DNA from: Prevotella sp. | Lineage (GTDB): Bacteria; Bacteroidota; Bacteroidia; Bacteroidales; Bacteroidaceae | Assembly: GCA_016290175.1 (NCBI GenBank) | Contig: JAEETD010000002.1 | Location: forward strand, 1 to 64,000 | Reading direction: 5' to 3' | Length of the DNA stretch: 64,000 bases | In this document: positions 54,408 through 62,578 of the stretch, in pieces | How the letters are laid out: each line of letters begins with the position of its first letter | Position numbering within the stretch: the first letter of the stretch is position 1 | Made by a program: the position numbers and the translations under genes | Notes under the pieces: model-generated | What the model was told of the DNA's origin: nothing | The model's database searches: none | Seen by the model: only the letters and a program-made list of their open reading frames with translations

Positions 54408-57400
54408 ATGAAAAGAAAGATTTTCAGTAAACTGCTTATGGGAGCATTCCTGATTGCTTCTGTAAGTATGTTCGTGTCTTGTAAGGATTACGACGATGAC
54501 ATCCAGAAGAACTCGCAGGAGATTGAGGCTCTGAAGTCCAAGCTCAACAGTGAGATCTCTGCTGCCAAGTCTGACTTTGCAGGTCAGTTGTCTACTGTCA
54601 CTACTCAGATTTCTACTCTGAAGAGTGATATTGACGCAAAAATCGCCAAGTTGGCTACCGCTGATGACGTGAAGAGTGCTACCGCAGCTCTTCAGAAGGA
54701 CATCGACGAACTGAAGGGTCTGACACAGCGCGTTGCTGTTCTTGAGACTCAGATTGCTGCAATCGATGCACTTCAGAGCGATGTTGCCAAGAAGGCTAAC
54801 CAGTCTGACTATGAGGCTCTCGCCAAGCAGGTGGGTGACCTTGCTGCTTTGACAGGTAGCTTCGCTTTGGCTTCTGACATTCCGTCTGAGACTCAGATCA
54901 AGGCCTATGCTGAGGCTGTTGTGAAGTCTCTGGCTGTTCAGCAGGATGCCTTTGATGCTTATAAGAAGCAGGTTGAGGGTGATCTTGCCAAGCTGGCAAC
55001 CAAAGATGAGATCAAGAATTTCCTCACCAAGGCTGAGGCTGCTGACTTTGTGACTGCAGCTAAGCTGGAAGAAAGTCTGAAGGGTCTGGATATCGATGCT
55101 CTGAATACCAGCATCAAGAAGCTCAACGAGCTGATTGACGATTCTTATAAGGCAAAGCTCGATGAACTGATTAAGAACGCTCAGACCAAGGCTGACGTTG
55201 ACGCTGCTGTTAGCGCTGCCATCAAGGAGCTCTCTGACGAGGTTACAAAGAAGTTTGAGGACCTGAGCAAGGATATTGAGAAGGAAATTGGTACTGAGAT
55301 CAACGCTCTGTCCGCTTTCATTGCTAAGCAGTTGAAGAGCATCGTGCTGAAGCCCAACTTCTATTGGGAAGGTATCGAGGGTATCGAGGCTCCGTTCATC
55401 TATCAGACTCCTGTCTTCGAGGAGAAGGGTAATTACACCTTCAAGTACAATCTGACCAATGCTCCTGCAGGTACTCCTGCTGTTAACGTTTGGGTTGAGA
55501 AGTCAATGGGTTGGAAGGGCTTCGGTGACAAGCGTGAACTCGCTAAGTATGTGATTGCTGGTCCTCGTGCCGCTCACTTCACGTATCCTGATCTTTTTGT
55601 TGGCACTACTGGTCCTGTGACGGATGGCCGTGGTTACTATCAGTATAATATGGGTGCAGTTAATACCAAGGCTGTTAGCAAGATTGATATCGCTTATGGT
55701 GCTAAGGCTAAGTATCACCTGAATCCGAGTACTGCTGATATCGAGGGTGCTACCTTAGGCTTCTATGAGAATGACGCTCCTGTCTATACACGTGCTGCAG
55801 GTCTTAGCATCAATCCTCAGGTTGTTACTGACGGTGTGACCAGAGATGCAAATGATAAGGGCATCCTGAATGTTCCTTTCACTGTTAACTATATGAATGT
55901 TGTTACCTACTTTGTAGATTGGACAAATTCTCAGACAACAAACTGGGAAGGTAATCCAGGTGCTGCTAAAGAGGATTGGTCACAATTGTGGTATCCTGTG
56001 ATTGGTGGTGCACAATATGGTAGGGTTGATCAAGATGCTTATTCTGGATGTAGCGATGATGTATATAACGGAAATCTGCCGTTTGTTGCTCTAAAGGTTG
56101 ACGTTCCCGCTGACACAGAGAAGGGTATTGAGGCTTATAACGTGAACTCTGACTATGCAGTAGTTGTTCCCGCTCTCTACGAGATCGTTGCTCTTGCTGA
56201 CAAGGATCCTGAGGAAGATCTTGACCAGAATACATTCTTTAACAACGCTGCTCTTGCCAATTATCACGAGATCCGTAACAATCACCTCTATGAGACCGTA
56301 GGTTACGATGACAGTGGCATTACCGCTGAGGACGCTCTCCTTGCTAACCAGAAGTGGAATGATGTGCACGCTTATGGTGCTATTCCTATGCCTGCTACTC
56401 ACAGAGTGCCTTACAATGGTTCTATCGACCTGTCTAAGTATGTTGAGACTCACTTCAACTATCGCACTTTCGCACAGTATGGTAAGAGCTCGTATGATGC
56501 TGTTCTTGACACATGGGATGGCGGCCAGCTGATGAAGGAACTCGGTCTGGAGTATCGTTACACCATCATCAATTACACCACTGGTGCTGAGACAACTTCT
56601 GAGTCTGCACACATCGAGCAGGATGCTACTACACCTAGCATTTTCTATCCTCGTTCTGTAACAGAAGATGGTAAGACCATTACTGGCAAGACTGCTACCC
56701 GTGAGGTTGTTGACCGTGAGCCGCTGATCCGTGTTGACCTGGTGAACACCAAGGGTAACAACGAGATTATCCGCTATGGTTATATCAAACTGCGTATCAC
56801 TGAGACCGCTGCTGTGGATAAGGATATTGAGGTTGCTATTAACATGCCTGAGATCTGGATGAACTGCGGTGACGAGGCAAAGATCACTTGGTCACAGGTT
56901 GAGAACCTGATCCTGGCTCAGCTTGGTGGTATTGATGTTGCTACTGGTAAGCCTGTAGGTATGACTAAGGGTGAGTTTGAGCGTGTCTACAAACTTGATG
57001 TTGAAGGTAACTATGCCTTCATGCCTTTCATCGATCCTACTAAGGTTGCTGGTGATACTGATCCCGCTGGTCCTCTGTATACTCCTAGCTGGACTGCTAA
57101 GCGCTATGTGAAGAACAATGGTGTTTATATTGCTGCTAAGACTGAGGCTACTCTGGCTAACTGGACTGCTACTGACAACCACTTCGGTGAGGTTTGGTAC
57201 ACTCCGCATGACAACTCTACTGAGGGTCACAACTGGGATGAGCAGACCAACGTTTTGATCTGGAACTTCTATCCTGGCACATTCGCTGGTGCTCGCGCTA
57301 CGCTTGCAGCTCCTGTAGGTAAGACCGCTGCCGGTAACATGGATAATGCTAAGTATCAGAAGTTGATGGCTGTTTCAGGTGTTGACTATACAACTCAGGG

Positions 57401-58985
57401 TACAAGCACGAATGAGGTTTCTACTGTTGTCCGCTTCATCAACAAGCAGAATGGTACCTCTATTTGGGTAACCTTGAAGGTTCCTGGTACGAAGCTGCAC
57501 TTCCAGTATGGTTATGTTGGCAATAAGAACTGGTCGCACTGGTTCAAGTTCAACTCTGCAGAGGGAGGCGTAGAGTCTGCCGAGAAGTATAAGAATATTC
57601 TCTATGGTAAGGAATTCGATACACGTATCAACCCGTTCAAGCCTTCTAACGTGAACTATCGCTTCCTGAACGTTGATGACTTCAACCAGATGCTCACTGA
57701 CCACTGGATGAATCCTGGTGCAATGATTAATTATGAGGGCACAGCTGGTAAGTTCTCTAACTTCGCTGCTGGTACTGCAGTTACATTCGAGTTTACAACT
57801 CCTGAGGATGGTAAGAACTCTCACAATCTGAGTGCAAATGCTGCTGGTGAGTGGAATCTTAAGGGTGTATCTGGAACAACCTGGACACTGAAGGTCGGTG
57901 CACATGGCGCTGCTTATGCTGCTGGTTCAGACGCTCTGTGGGTAGTTAAGAAGAACAATGTTCCTTACTTCGAGGAGGTTGCTTATCTGGATCAGAACAT
58001 CGCTGGTGTTGCTAACAATGTGAAGATTCACTACCACGGTCTTGAGGCTGCTGCTCCTAACCTCTATCCTGCTGCTACTGACCTCGTCAACCTGATGGGT
58101 GCATACGATGAGCAGGGTAACGAGCGCTTCAGCACGACCAGCAATGAGCTGACCAACCTGAGCAAGGCTTACTTCCTGGAGGAAAACGAGAACCGTGCAT
58201 TCACCGCTTACATTAAGATCAGCGTTACACACTGGTGCTACGATCCTATCATCTCGAAGCAGTACTTCAACGTTCGCTTCCACCGTCCTATCAACGTTGT
58301 TGCTAAGGAGTATAACTGGAACGACCGTAACCTGAATGATAACTATATCAACATCAAGGATCTGATTGAGGTTGTTGACTGGAACCGCTTCCCCGTTGTT
58401 CCTTACAACAATGCAGCTGTCAAGGCTAACAAGAACCTCTTCGGTATTGACTTCCCGAGCTATGCTGAGGTCTATGCTAACAATAAGGTTAAGCAGCAGA
58501 ACCTGGGTATCCCGTTCGAGTTCTACGGAATTTCTGAGCTTGCTATCCGCTACGGAGAGATTCGTTCTGATATGCCGAAGCCGATGACTGTACGTAACAA
58601 CCTCGCTGGTACTCTTGCAAACCTGACTGCAAACTCGGTTAAGATCAGTGAGATTCCTGCTCTCGTTAGCCCACGTGAGGCTCCTGCAGGCTATAAGACT
58701 ATCACTCTGTTGAATGCAAACGGCACTATCGCAGGTTGGGGTCCGAACGATTACAACCAGAGTAACTACAATGCAGCTGCTCCTGGCAACACTCAGTACG
58801 GTCGCATCTACTTCAACAACGATGGTTCGGATACTCAGTTGTTCCACATCTTCCTGCCTATCGCTGTGAAGTACAATTGGGGTAACATCGCTTATGATAA
58901 GATCCTCGATCCGACAGGTGCTAAGCTTGATAAGGATTACACTCAGGTTGTCTGGGCTGTGATTACTGTCAACGGTACTCACTAA
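54408..58985 (+). CDS. Large coiled-coil surface lipoprotein (1525 residues)
   Basis: The signal peptide (FSKLLMGAFLIASVSMFVSCKD) ends in a lipobox, VSCKD, as in the 658-residue protein at 9930. Residues ~25-310 are long heptad coiled coils (DDDIQKNSQEIEALKSKLNS, KADVDAAVSAAIKELSDEVT). From ~315 onward it appears to be beta-rich, with NPSTADIEGATLGF near 437, a motif shared with the other protein. Codons are strongly biased to GCT, GTT, GGT and ACT, as in highly expressed genes. It may be a major surface fibre or S-layer-like protein. No enzyme motif was found. A terminator-like hairpin and a small lipoprotein gene follow. Confidence 0.82.
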   Translation: MKRKIFSKLLMGAFLIASVSMFVSCKDYDDDIQKNSQEIEALKSKLNSEISAAKSDFAGQLSTVTTQISTLKSDIDAKIAKLATADDVKSATAALQKDIDELKGLTQRVAVLETQIAAIDALQSDVAKKANQSDYEALAKQVGDLAALTGSFALASDIPSETQIKAYAEAVVKSLAVQQDAFDAYKKQVEGDLAKLATKDEIKNFLTKAEAADFVTAAKLEESLKGLDIDALNTSIKKLNELIDDSYKAKLDELIKNAQTKADVDAAVSAAIKELSDEVTKKFEDLSKDIEKEIGTEINALSAFIAKQLKSIVLKPNFYWEGIEGIEAPFIYQTPVFEEKGNYTFKYNLTNAPAGTPAVNVWVEKSMGWKGFGDKRELAKYVIAGPRAAHFTYPDLFVGTTGPVTDGRGYYQYNMGAVNTKAVSKIDIAYGAKAKYHLNPSTADIEGATLGFYENDAPVYTRAAGLSINPQVVTDGVTRDANDKGILNVPFTVNYMNVVTYFVDWTNSQTTNWEGNPGAAKEDWSQLWYPVIGGAQYGRVDQDAYSGCSDDVYNGNLPFVALKVDVPADTEKGIEAYNVNSDYAVVVPALYEIVALADKDPEEDLDQNTFFNNAALANYHEIRNNHLYETVGYDDSGITAEDALLANQKWNDVHAYGAIPMPATHRVPYNGSIDLSKYVETHFNYRTFAQYGKSSYDAVLDTWDGGQLMKELGLEYRYTIINYTTGAETTSESAHIEQDATTPSIFYPRSVTEDGKTITGKTATREVVDREPLIRVDLVNTKGNNEIIRYGYIKLRITETAAVDKDIEVAINMPEIWMNCGDEAKITWSQVENLILAQLGGIDVATGKPVGMTKGEFERVYKLDVEGNYAFMPFIDPTKVAGDTDPAGPLYTPSWTAKRYVKNNGVYIAAKTEATLANWTATDNHFGEVWYTPHDNSTEGHNWDEQTNVLIWNFYPGTFAGARATLAAPVGKTAAGNMDNAKYQKLMAVSGVDYTTQGTSTNEVSTVVRFINKQNGTSIWVTLKVPGTKLHFQYGYVGNKNWSHWFKFNSAEGGVESAEKYKNILYGKEFDTRINPFKPSNVNYRFLNVDDFNQMLTDHWMNPGAMINYEGTAGKFSNFAAGTAVTFEFTTPEDGKNSHNLSANAAGEWNLKGVSGTTWTLKVGAHGAAYAAGSDALWVVKKNNVPYFEEVAYLDQNIAGVANNVKIHYHGLEAAAPNLYPAATDLVNLMGAYDEQGNERFSTTSNELTNLSKAYFLEENENRAFTAYIKISVTHWCYDPIISKQYFNVRFHRPINVVAKEYNWNDRNLNDNYINIKDLIEVVDWNRFPVVPYNNAAVKANKNLFGIDFPSYAEVYANNKVKQQNLGIPFEFYGISELAIRYGEIRSDMPKPMTVRNNLAGTLANLTANSVKISEIPALVSPREAPAGYKTITLLNANGTIAGWGPNDYNQSNYNAAAPGNTQYGRIYFNNDGSDTQLFHIFLPIAVKYNWGNIAYDKILDPTGAKLDKDYTQVVWAVITVNGTH

Positions 58986-59026
58986 TCTCTGAAAGATTCT
59001 AATATCAATTAGAAGCTGAATAACCC

Positions 59027-59066
59027 AAGGGGGAGCTTCCCAGAGCAGGGATGCTCCCCCTTCTTT
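59027..59066 (+). terminator. Terminator or attenuator after the large lipoprotein
   Basis: AAGGGGGAGC (59027-59036) and GCTCCCCCTT (59053-59062) pair exactly over 10 bp, followed by CTTT. The weak T-run may allow part of transcription through to the next two genes. Confidence 0.75.
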
Positions 59067-59087
59067 AAAGAAAGGATATATAATAAG

Positions 59088-59621
59088 ATGAAAAAAACGA
59101 GTTTATTTCTCGTCATTCTGATGATGCTGATGACTGTGTTCACTGGCTGTAGTGACAAGAAGGCACCAAAGCATCATAAGAAGGAATATACATTCTCCAA
59201 ACAGGATTCTGCTGATGTGATGAACCTGGTGAATCAGTTCGTGAACCGCCTGGATAGCAATGACATCAGAGGTGCTGTGGAGATGCTCAATATTCTGAAA
59301 GGCGACAGTATCATTCCTCTGGAACCTATCCAGCAGCGCCGTCAGGCTATGGCTCTGAATATGGTGAAGGGCGTGAAGTATGAGGTGCAATACCTGACCT
59401 TCAGGACCGACAAGGATAATGAGGTGAAGATGGAAATCACGCTTTTCGATAAGGAAGTGGATGATCCCAGGCCGAACAAGACCGCTTTCTATTTCCGTCC
59501 TGTCAGGTTTGAGGGACAATGGTTCCTGACCACTAAGGATAATATTACCGATCGTACGAACGGTAATACCTTTGATGATGATGAAGAGGAAGAAGAGGAT
59601 GACAAGACTGACGAGGAATAA
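59088..59621 (+). CDS. Small lipoprotein of unknown function with acidic C terminus
   Basis: A 177-residue protein. The signal peptide MKKTSLFLVILMMLMTVFTGC ends in a lipobox (FTGC). A His/Lys-rich stretch (KKAPKHHKKE) follows, then a compact domain (DVMNLVNQFVNRLDSNDIRG to FYFRPVRFEGQWFLT), and the C terminus is an Asp/Glu run (DDDEEEEEDDKTDEE). I do not recognise a family. It lies between the large surface lipoprotein and the OmpA-like gene, 8 nt before the first ATG of the latter, so it may belong to this surface module. The module at 8788-11906 has no such gene. Confidence 0.78.
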   Translation: MKKTSLFLVILMMLMTVFTGCSDKKAPKHHKKEYTFSKQDSADVMNLVNQFVNRLDSNDIRGAVEMLNILKGDSIIPLEPIQQRRQAMALNMVKGVKYEVQYLTFRTDKDNEVKMEITLFDKEVDDPRPNKTAFYFRPVRFEGQWFLTTKDNITDRTNGNTFDDDEEEEEDDKTDEE

Positions 59622-59641
59622 GTTTTAAAATGAATGGAATT

Positions 59642-60772
59642 ATGAAAAGAATGAAGACAATCCTGGCTGCTGCTCTGCTGATGCTGAGTTCAACGGCCAT
59701 GGCCCAGGCTACCTATGAGGCAGCTGACGGTACGAAGTACGAGTTCCAGAAGCACATGTTCCTGAACCTTGAGGGCGGTGCCCAGTACACGCTTGGTGAG
59801 GCTAAGTTCAAGGACCTCATCTCTCCGAATGTACAGCTGGGTCTGGGCTATCAGTTCAGCCCTGTGTTCGGTGCCCGTCTGCAGGCTAATGCCTGGCAGT
59901 CAAAGGGTGGATGGACCGCTGACGTGCTTCCCGCTGACTACAAGTGGAAGTATGTTGCTCCCGGCATCGACCTGATGTTTAATCTGAGCAACCTGTTCAG
60001 TGGCTGGAATCCAAACCGTGTGTTCAATCTGACCGCTTTTGTCGGTGGTGGTGCTAACATCGCTTTCTCTAATGACGAGGTAAACGATATCGCTGCTAAG
60101 ATCCAGCGTGAGACTTGGAGTCACTACAACCTGGAGTATCTCTGGGACGGTACAAAGGTAAGTCCTTTCGGCCGCGCTGGTCTGGAGGCTGCCTTCCGTC
60201 TGAGCGACGCTGTTGCTCTGACCCTCGAGGGAAACGCCAATATCCTGGGTGACAAGTACAACTCAAAGAAGGCTGATCATCCCGACTGGTACTTCAATGC
60301 ACTGGTAGGTCTGAAGATCAATCTGGGCAAGACCTATAACAAGATCCTGCCTCCTCCTCCCGCACCAGAGCCCACTCCGGAGCCCGTTGTTGAGCCCGAG
60401 CCCGTTGTTGCTCCCGCTCCCGCTCCTGTCGTAGAGGAAGTGAAGATTGAGCCGCTCCGTCGTGACATTTTCTTCGAGATTAACAAGACCATTATCCGCG
60501 ACACTGAGGCACAGAAGGTGAAGGACGTAGCCGACTATCTGGCTAAGTATCCCAATGCCAAGGTTCAGGTGACTGGTTATGCTGATGCCGGAACAGGTAA
60601 TGACAAGATCAACGACCGTCTGGCCGCTGGCCGTGCTGATGCCGTTGTGAAGGCCCTGAAGGAGAAATATGGTGTTGCTGAGAGCCGCATCTCTTACGAT
60701 TCTAAGGGTTCACGCGTACAGCCATTCGCTGAGAACGACCTCAACCGTGTGTCTATCTGTATCGCAGAGTAA
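59642..60772 (+). CDS. OmpA family outer-membrane protein (second copy)
   Basis: A 376-residue paralogue of the protein at 8788. Signal peptide MKRMKTILAAALLMLSSTAMA, beta-barrel (FLNLEGGAQYTLGEAKFKDL, QLGLGYQFSPVFGARLQANA), a Pro/Glu/Val hinge (PPPPAPEPTPEPVVEPEPVV) longer than in the paralogue, and a C-terminal peptidoglycan-binding domain (VTGYADAGTGNDKINDRLAA). Both proteins end NRVSICIAE. An ATG at 59630 is also possible; 59642 gives the more compact signal peptide. It ends just before a strong terminator. Confidence 0.92.
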   Translation: MKRMKTILAAALLMLSSTAMAQATYEAADGTKYEFQKHMFLNLEGGAQYTLGEAKFKDLISPNVQLGLGYQFSPVFGARLQANAWQSKGGWTADVLPADYKWKYVAPGIDLMFNLSNLFSGWNPNRVFNLTAFVGGGANIAFSNDEVNDIAAKIQRETWSHYNLEYLWDGTKVSPFGRAGLEAAFRLSDAVALTLEGNANILGDKYNSKKADHPDWYFNALVGLKINLGKTYNKILPPPPAPEPTPEPVVEPEPVVAPAPAPVVEEVKIEPLRRDIFFEINKTIIRDTEAQKVKDVADYLAKYPNAKVQVTGYADAGTGNDKINDRLAAGRADAVVKALKEKYGVAESRISYDSKGSRVQPFAENDLNRVSICIAE

Positions 60773-60797
60773 TCTTTGTGTTACACAATCATCAGAT

Positions 60798-60829
60798 CCG
60801 CGGAAGTCGGTTGACTTCCGCGGTTTTTT
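60798..60829 (+). terminator. Terminator after the OmpA-like gene
   Basis: CCGCGGAAGTC and GACTTCCGCGG pair perfectly over 11 bp with loop GGTT and are followed by six T's. Confidence 0.92.
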
Positions 60830-60844
60830 AAATCTCGGATAGTT

Positions 60845-61270
60845 ATGAAGGTATTTATATATTCATTATTGTTCCTGTTACTGATGGGTTGCGGAAAGAA
60901 AGTCCAGCAAACAACGCGGGAAGAGGAAAAACCGGATGTACCCTTGGCTGAGATAGAGTTCCCGGAAGGCACCAACTATAATTTCGGCAACTATTATGAG
61001 CGTGTCGTAAAGACACATGACTTTCTGGTACATAATCCAGGAAAAGTGCCCTTGATCATTAGCAAGGTGGAGACTGTATGTCCCTGCACTCAGGCTACAT
61101 ATCCGGAGAAGCCTATCCTTGAAGGACAGACTGATACGATTCATGTAGCTTTTGACGGCAATGGGTTTGTTGAAGGCCATTGGTACAAGAGTATCAGGAT
61201 ATTTGCCAATATTGCGGGTGACACGAGAGACCTACAAATCCATGGCGCCTACTTTGACGCTAATAAGTAA
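60845..61270 (+). CDS. DUF1573 family lipoprotein
   Basis: A 141-residue lipoprotein (signal peptide [16 protein letters not shown], lipobox LMGC). The mature part is one immunoglobulin-like DUF1573 domain: [40 protein letters not shown] and [20 protein letters not shown]. The CPC pair is typical of the family. Its biological role is unknown. It starts 15 nt after the OmpA terminator and is followed after 4 nt by lolD. Confidence 0.85.
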   Translation: MKVFIYSLLFLLLMGCGKKVQQTTREEEKPDVPLAEIEFPEGTNYNFGNYYERVVKTHDFLVHNPGKVPLIISKVETVCPCTQATYPEKPILEGQTDTIHVAFDGNGFVEGHWYKSIRIFANIAGDTRDLQIHGAYFDANK

Positions 61271-61274
61271 GAGT

Positions 61275-62006
61275 ATGATAACAATTGAGAATATCCATAA
61301 GAGTTTTGGCGCGTTAGAAGTGCTGAAGGGCATCGACCTTCATATTGATAAAGGTGAGGTGGTGAGTATCGTCGGTCCTTCGGGTGCCGGTAAGACGACG
61401 CTGTTGCAGATTATTGGCACGTTGGACAAACCTGATGCAGGTCGTGTGGTGGTAGATGGTATTGACACGAGCAAGTTGTCGACCAGGAAACTGAGTGATT
61501 TCCGTAACCAGCATCTGGGGTTTGTCTTTCAGTTCCATCAGTTGCTGCCGGAGTTTACGGCGCTGGAGAATATCATGATTCCCGCTTATATTGCTGGTGT
61601 TTCACAGAAAGAAGCCAAGAAGCGGGCGAAGGAACTGTTGGCGTTTATGGGATTGAGTGAGCGTGCGTCGCATAAGCCTAATGAACTCTCCGGTGGTGAG
61701 AAACAGCGTGTGGCAGTGGCCCGTGCCCTCATCAACAATCCTGCTGTCATCTTGGCTGATGAGCCCTCAGGCTCCCTCGACTCCAAGAACAAACAAGAGT
61801 TGCATCAGCTCTTTTTCGACCTCCGCGACAAATTCGGTCAGACGTTTGTCATTGTTACCCACGATGAGGGCTTGGCGGAATTAACAGACCGCACGATTCA
61901 TCTAAAAGACGGCGTTGTTGTTGGAGAATCCGCAAAAAAAGAGGAAGAATCAGTGGACGAGGTGGAGACCATCGTCACTGATGGTGATAATCTGTCGCTT
62001 GTATAG
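61275..62006 (+). CDS. lolD: Lipoprotein-releasing ABC transporter ATP-binding protein
   Basis: A 243-residue ATPase of the LolD/MacB group, which powers lipoprotein release from the inner membrane. Walker [11 protein letters not shown]-loop [17 protein letters not shown], signature [15 protein letters not shown] and Walker [14 protein letters not shown] are present. The ATG at 61275 begins [20 protein letters not shown], the family start. About 25 acidic residues at the C terminus ([14 protein letters not shown]) go beyond the usual end and are read from DNA that also encodes the end of the CvfB-like gene on the other strand (57-bp overlap). Confidence 0.9.
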   Translation: MITIENIHKSFGALEVLKGIDLHIDKGEVVSIVGPSGAGKTTLLQIIGTLDKPDAGRVVVDGIDTSKLSTRKLSDFRNQHLGFVFQFHQLLPEFTALENIMIPAYIAGVSQKEAKKRAKELLAFMGLSERASHKPNELSGGEKQRVAVARALINNPAVILADEPSGSLDSKNKQELHQLFFDLRDKFGQTFVIVTHDEGLAELTDRTIHLKDGVVVGESAKKEEESVDEVETIVTDGDNLSLV

Positions 62007-62576
62007 GTCACCGATGGCTTGCTTGAAGACTTTCTTGGAGACACCGAAGCGGGCAGCAATCTCTTCGGCGGGTGACTTGTCGCCAAGGTCGCAATAACCG
62101 TCGTGCTCGTAGAGGTAGCGCAATAGTTCTTCCGAGAAATCCAGGGCCAGTTCATGGCCCGTTTTCTTTTGATAGCGTTCTACCTTTGCTGTCGCCATCA
62201 ACCGGTGGGTTTTCTCGTCTTCCATCACGTAAACATAGTATTTCTTGCCTCGTTCCATACGCTGTTTCTGTTCACGGAAAGGGCAGAACAGGTCTTTCAT
62301 CAGTCCCCACTTCAGGAAGGCCCCGAATTCATTCGTCCATGCGCACTCCATCCACGCAAACTCTCCGACCTTGGCTATCGGATGTTCTGTGGTAGCGATG
62401 GTGCGCTCATCCTGATCGAGATAGATAAACACCTCTATCTCATCGCCGATGCGCATCTCTTTCATCACGTAGCGGTTTGGCAACAGGATGTTCCCTTCGT
62501 CGCCTCCGTCCAGATACAGGCCGTAGTCTGTACGTTTCTTGATTCTTAGTGTATGATATTCTCCTAATTTCAGCAT
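61950..62576 (-). CDS. Short CvfB-like S1 RNA-binding protein
   Basis: A 208-residue protein with N-terminal S1-like domains ([40 protein letters not shown]) and a C-terminal winged helix ([40 protein letters not shown]). Usual CvfB/YitL proteins have about 275-280 residues, with one more S1 domain between ATAKVERY and the winged helix. Here [20 protein letters not shown] joins the two parts directly, so about 70 residues seem to be absent without a frameshift. The stop of the antiporter gene is 2 bp upstream of its start codon, so they share an operon. Its last 57 bp overlap the convergent lolD. Confidence 0.82.
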   Translation of the reverse strand: MLKLGEYHTLRIKKRTDYGLYLDGGDEGNILLPNRYVMKEMRIGDEIEVFIYLDQDERTIATTEHPIAKVGEFAWMECAWTNEFGAFLKWGLMKDLFCPFREQKQRMERGKKYYVYVMEDEKTHRLMATAKVERYQKKTGHELALDFSEELLRYLYEHDGYCDLGDKSPAEEIAARFGVSKKVFKQAIGDLYKRQIITISDDGLHLVH

Positions 62577-62578
62577 GA

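Noticed and set aside
57927..58982. 351-codon minus-strand frame across the large lipoprotein
   Set aside because: Composition rich in Val, Ser, Leu and Arg is what antisense of GCT/GTT/AAC-rich codons gives.
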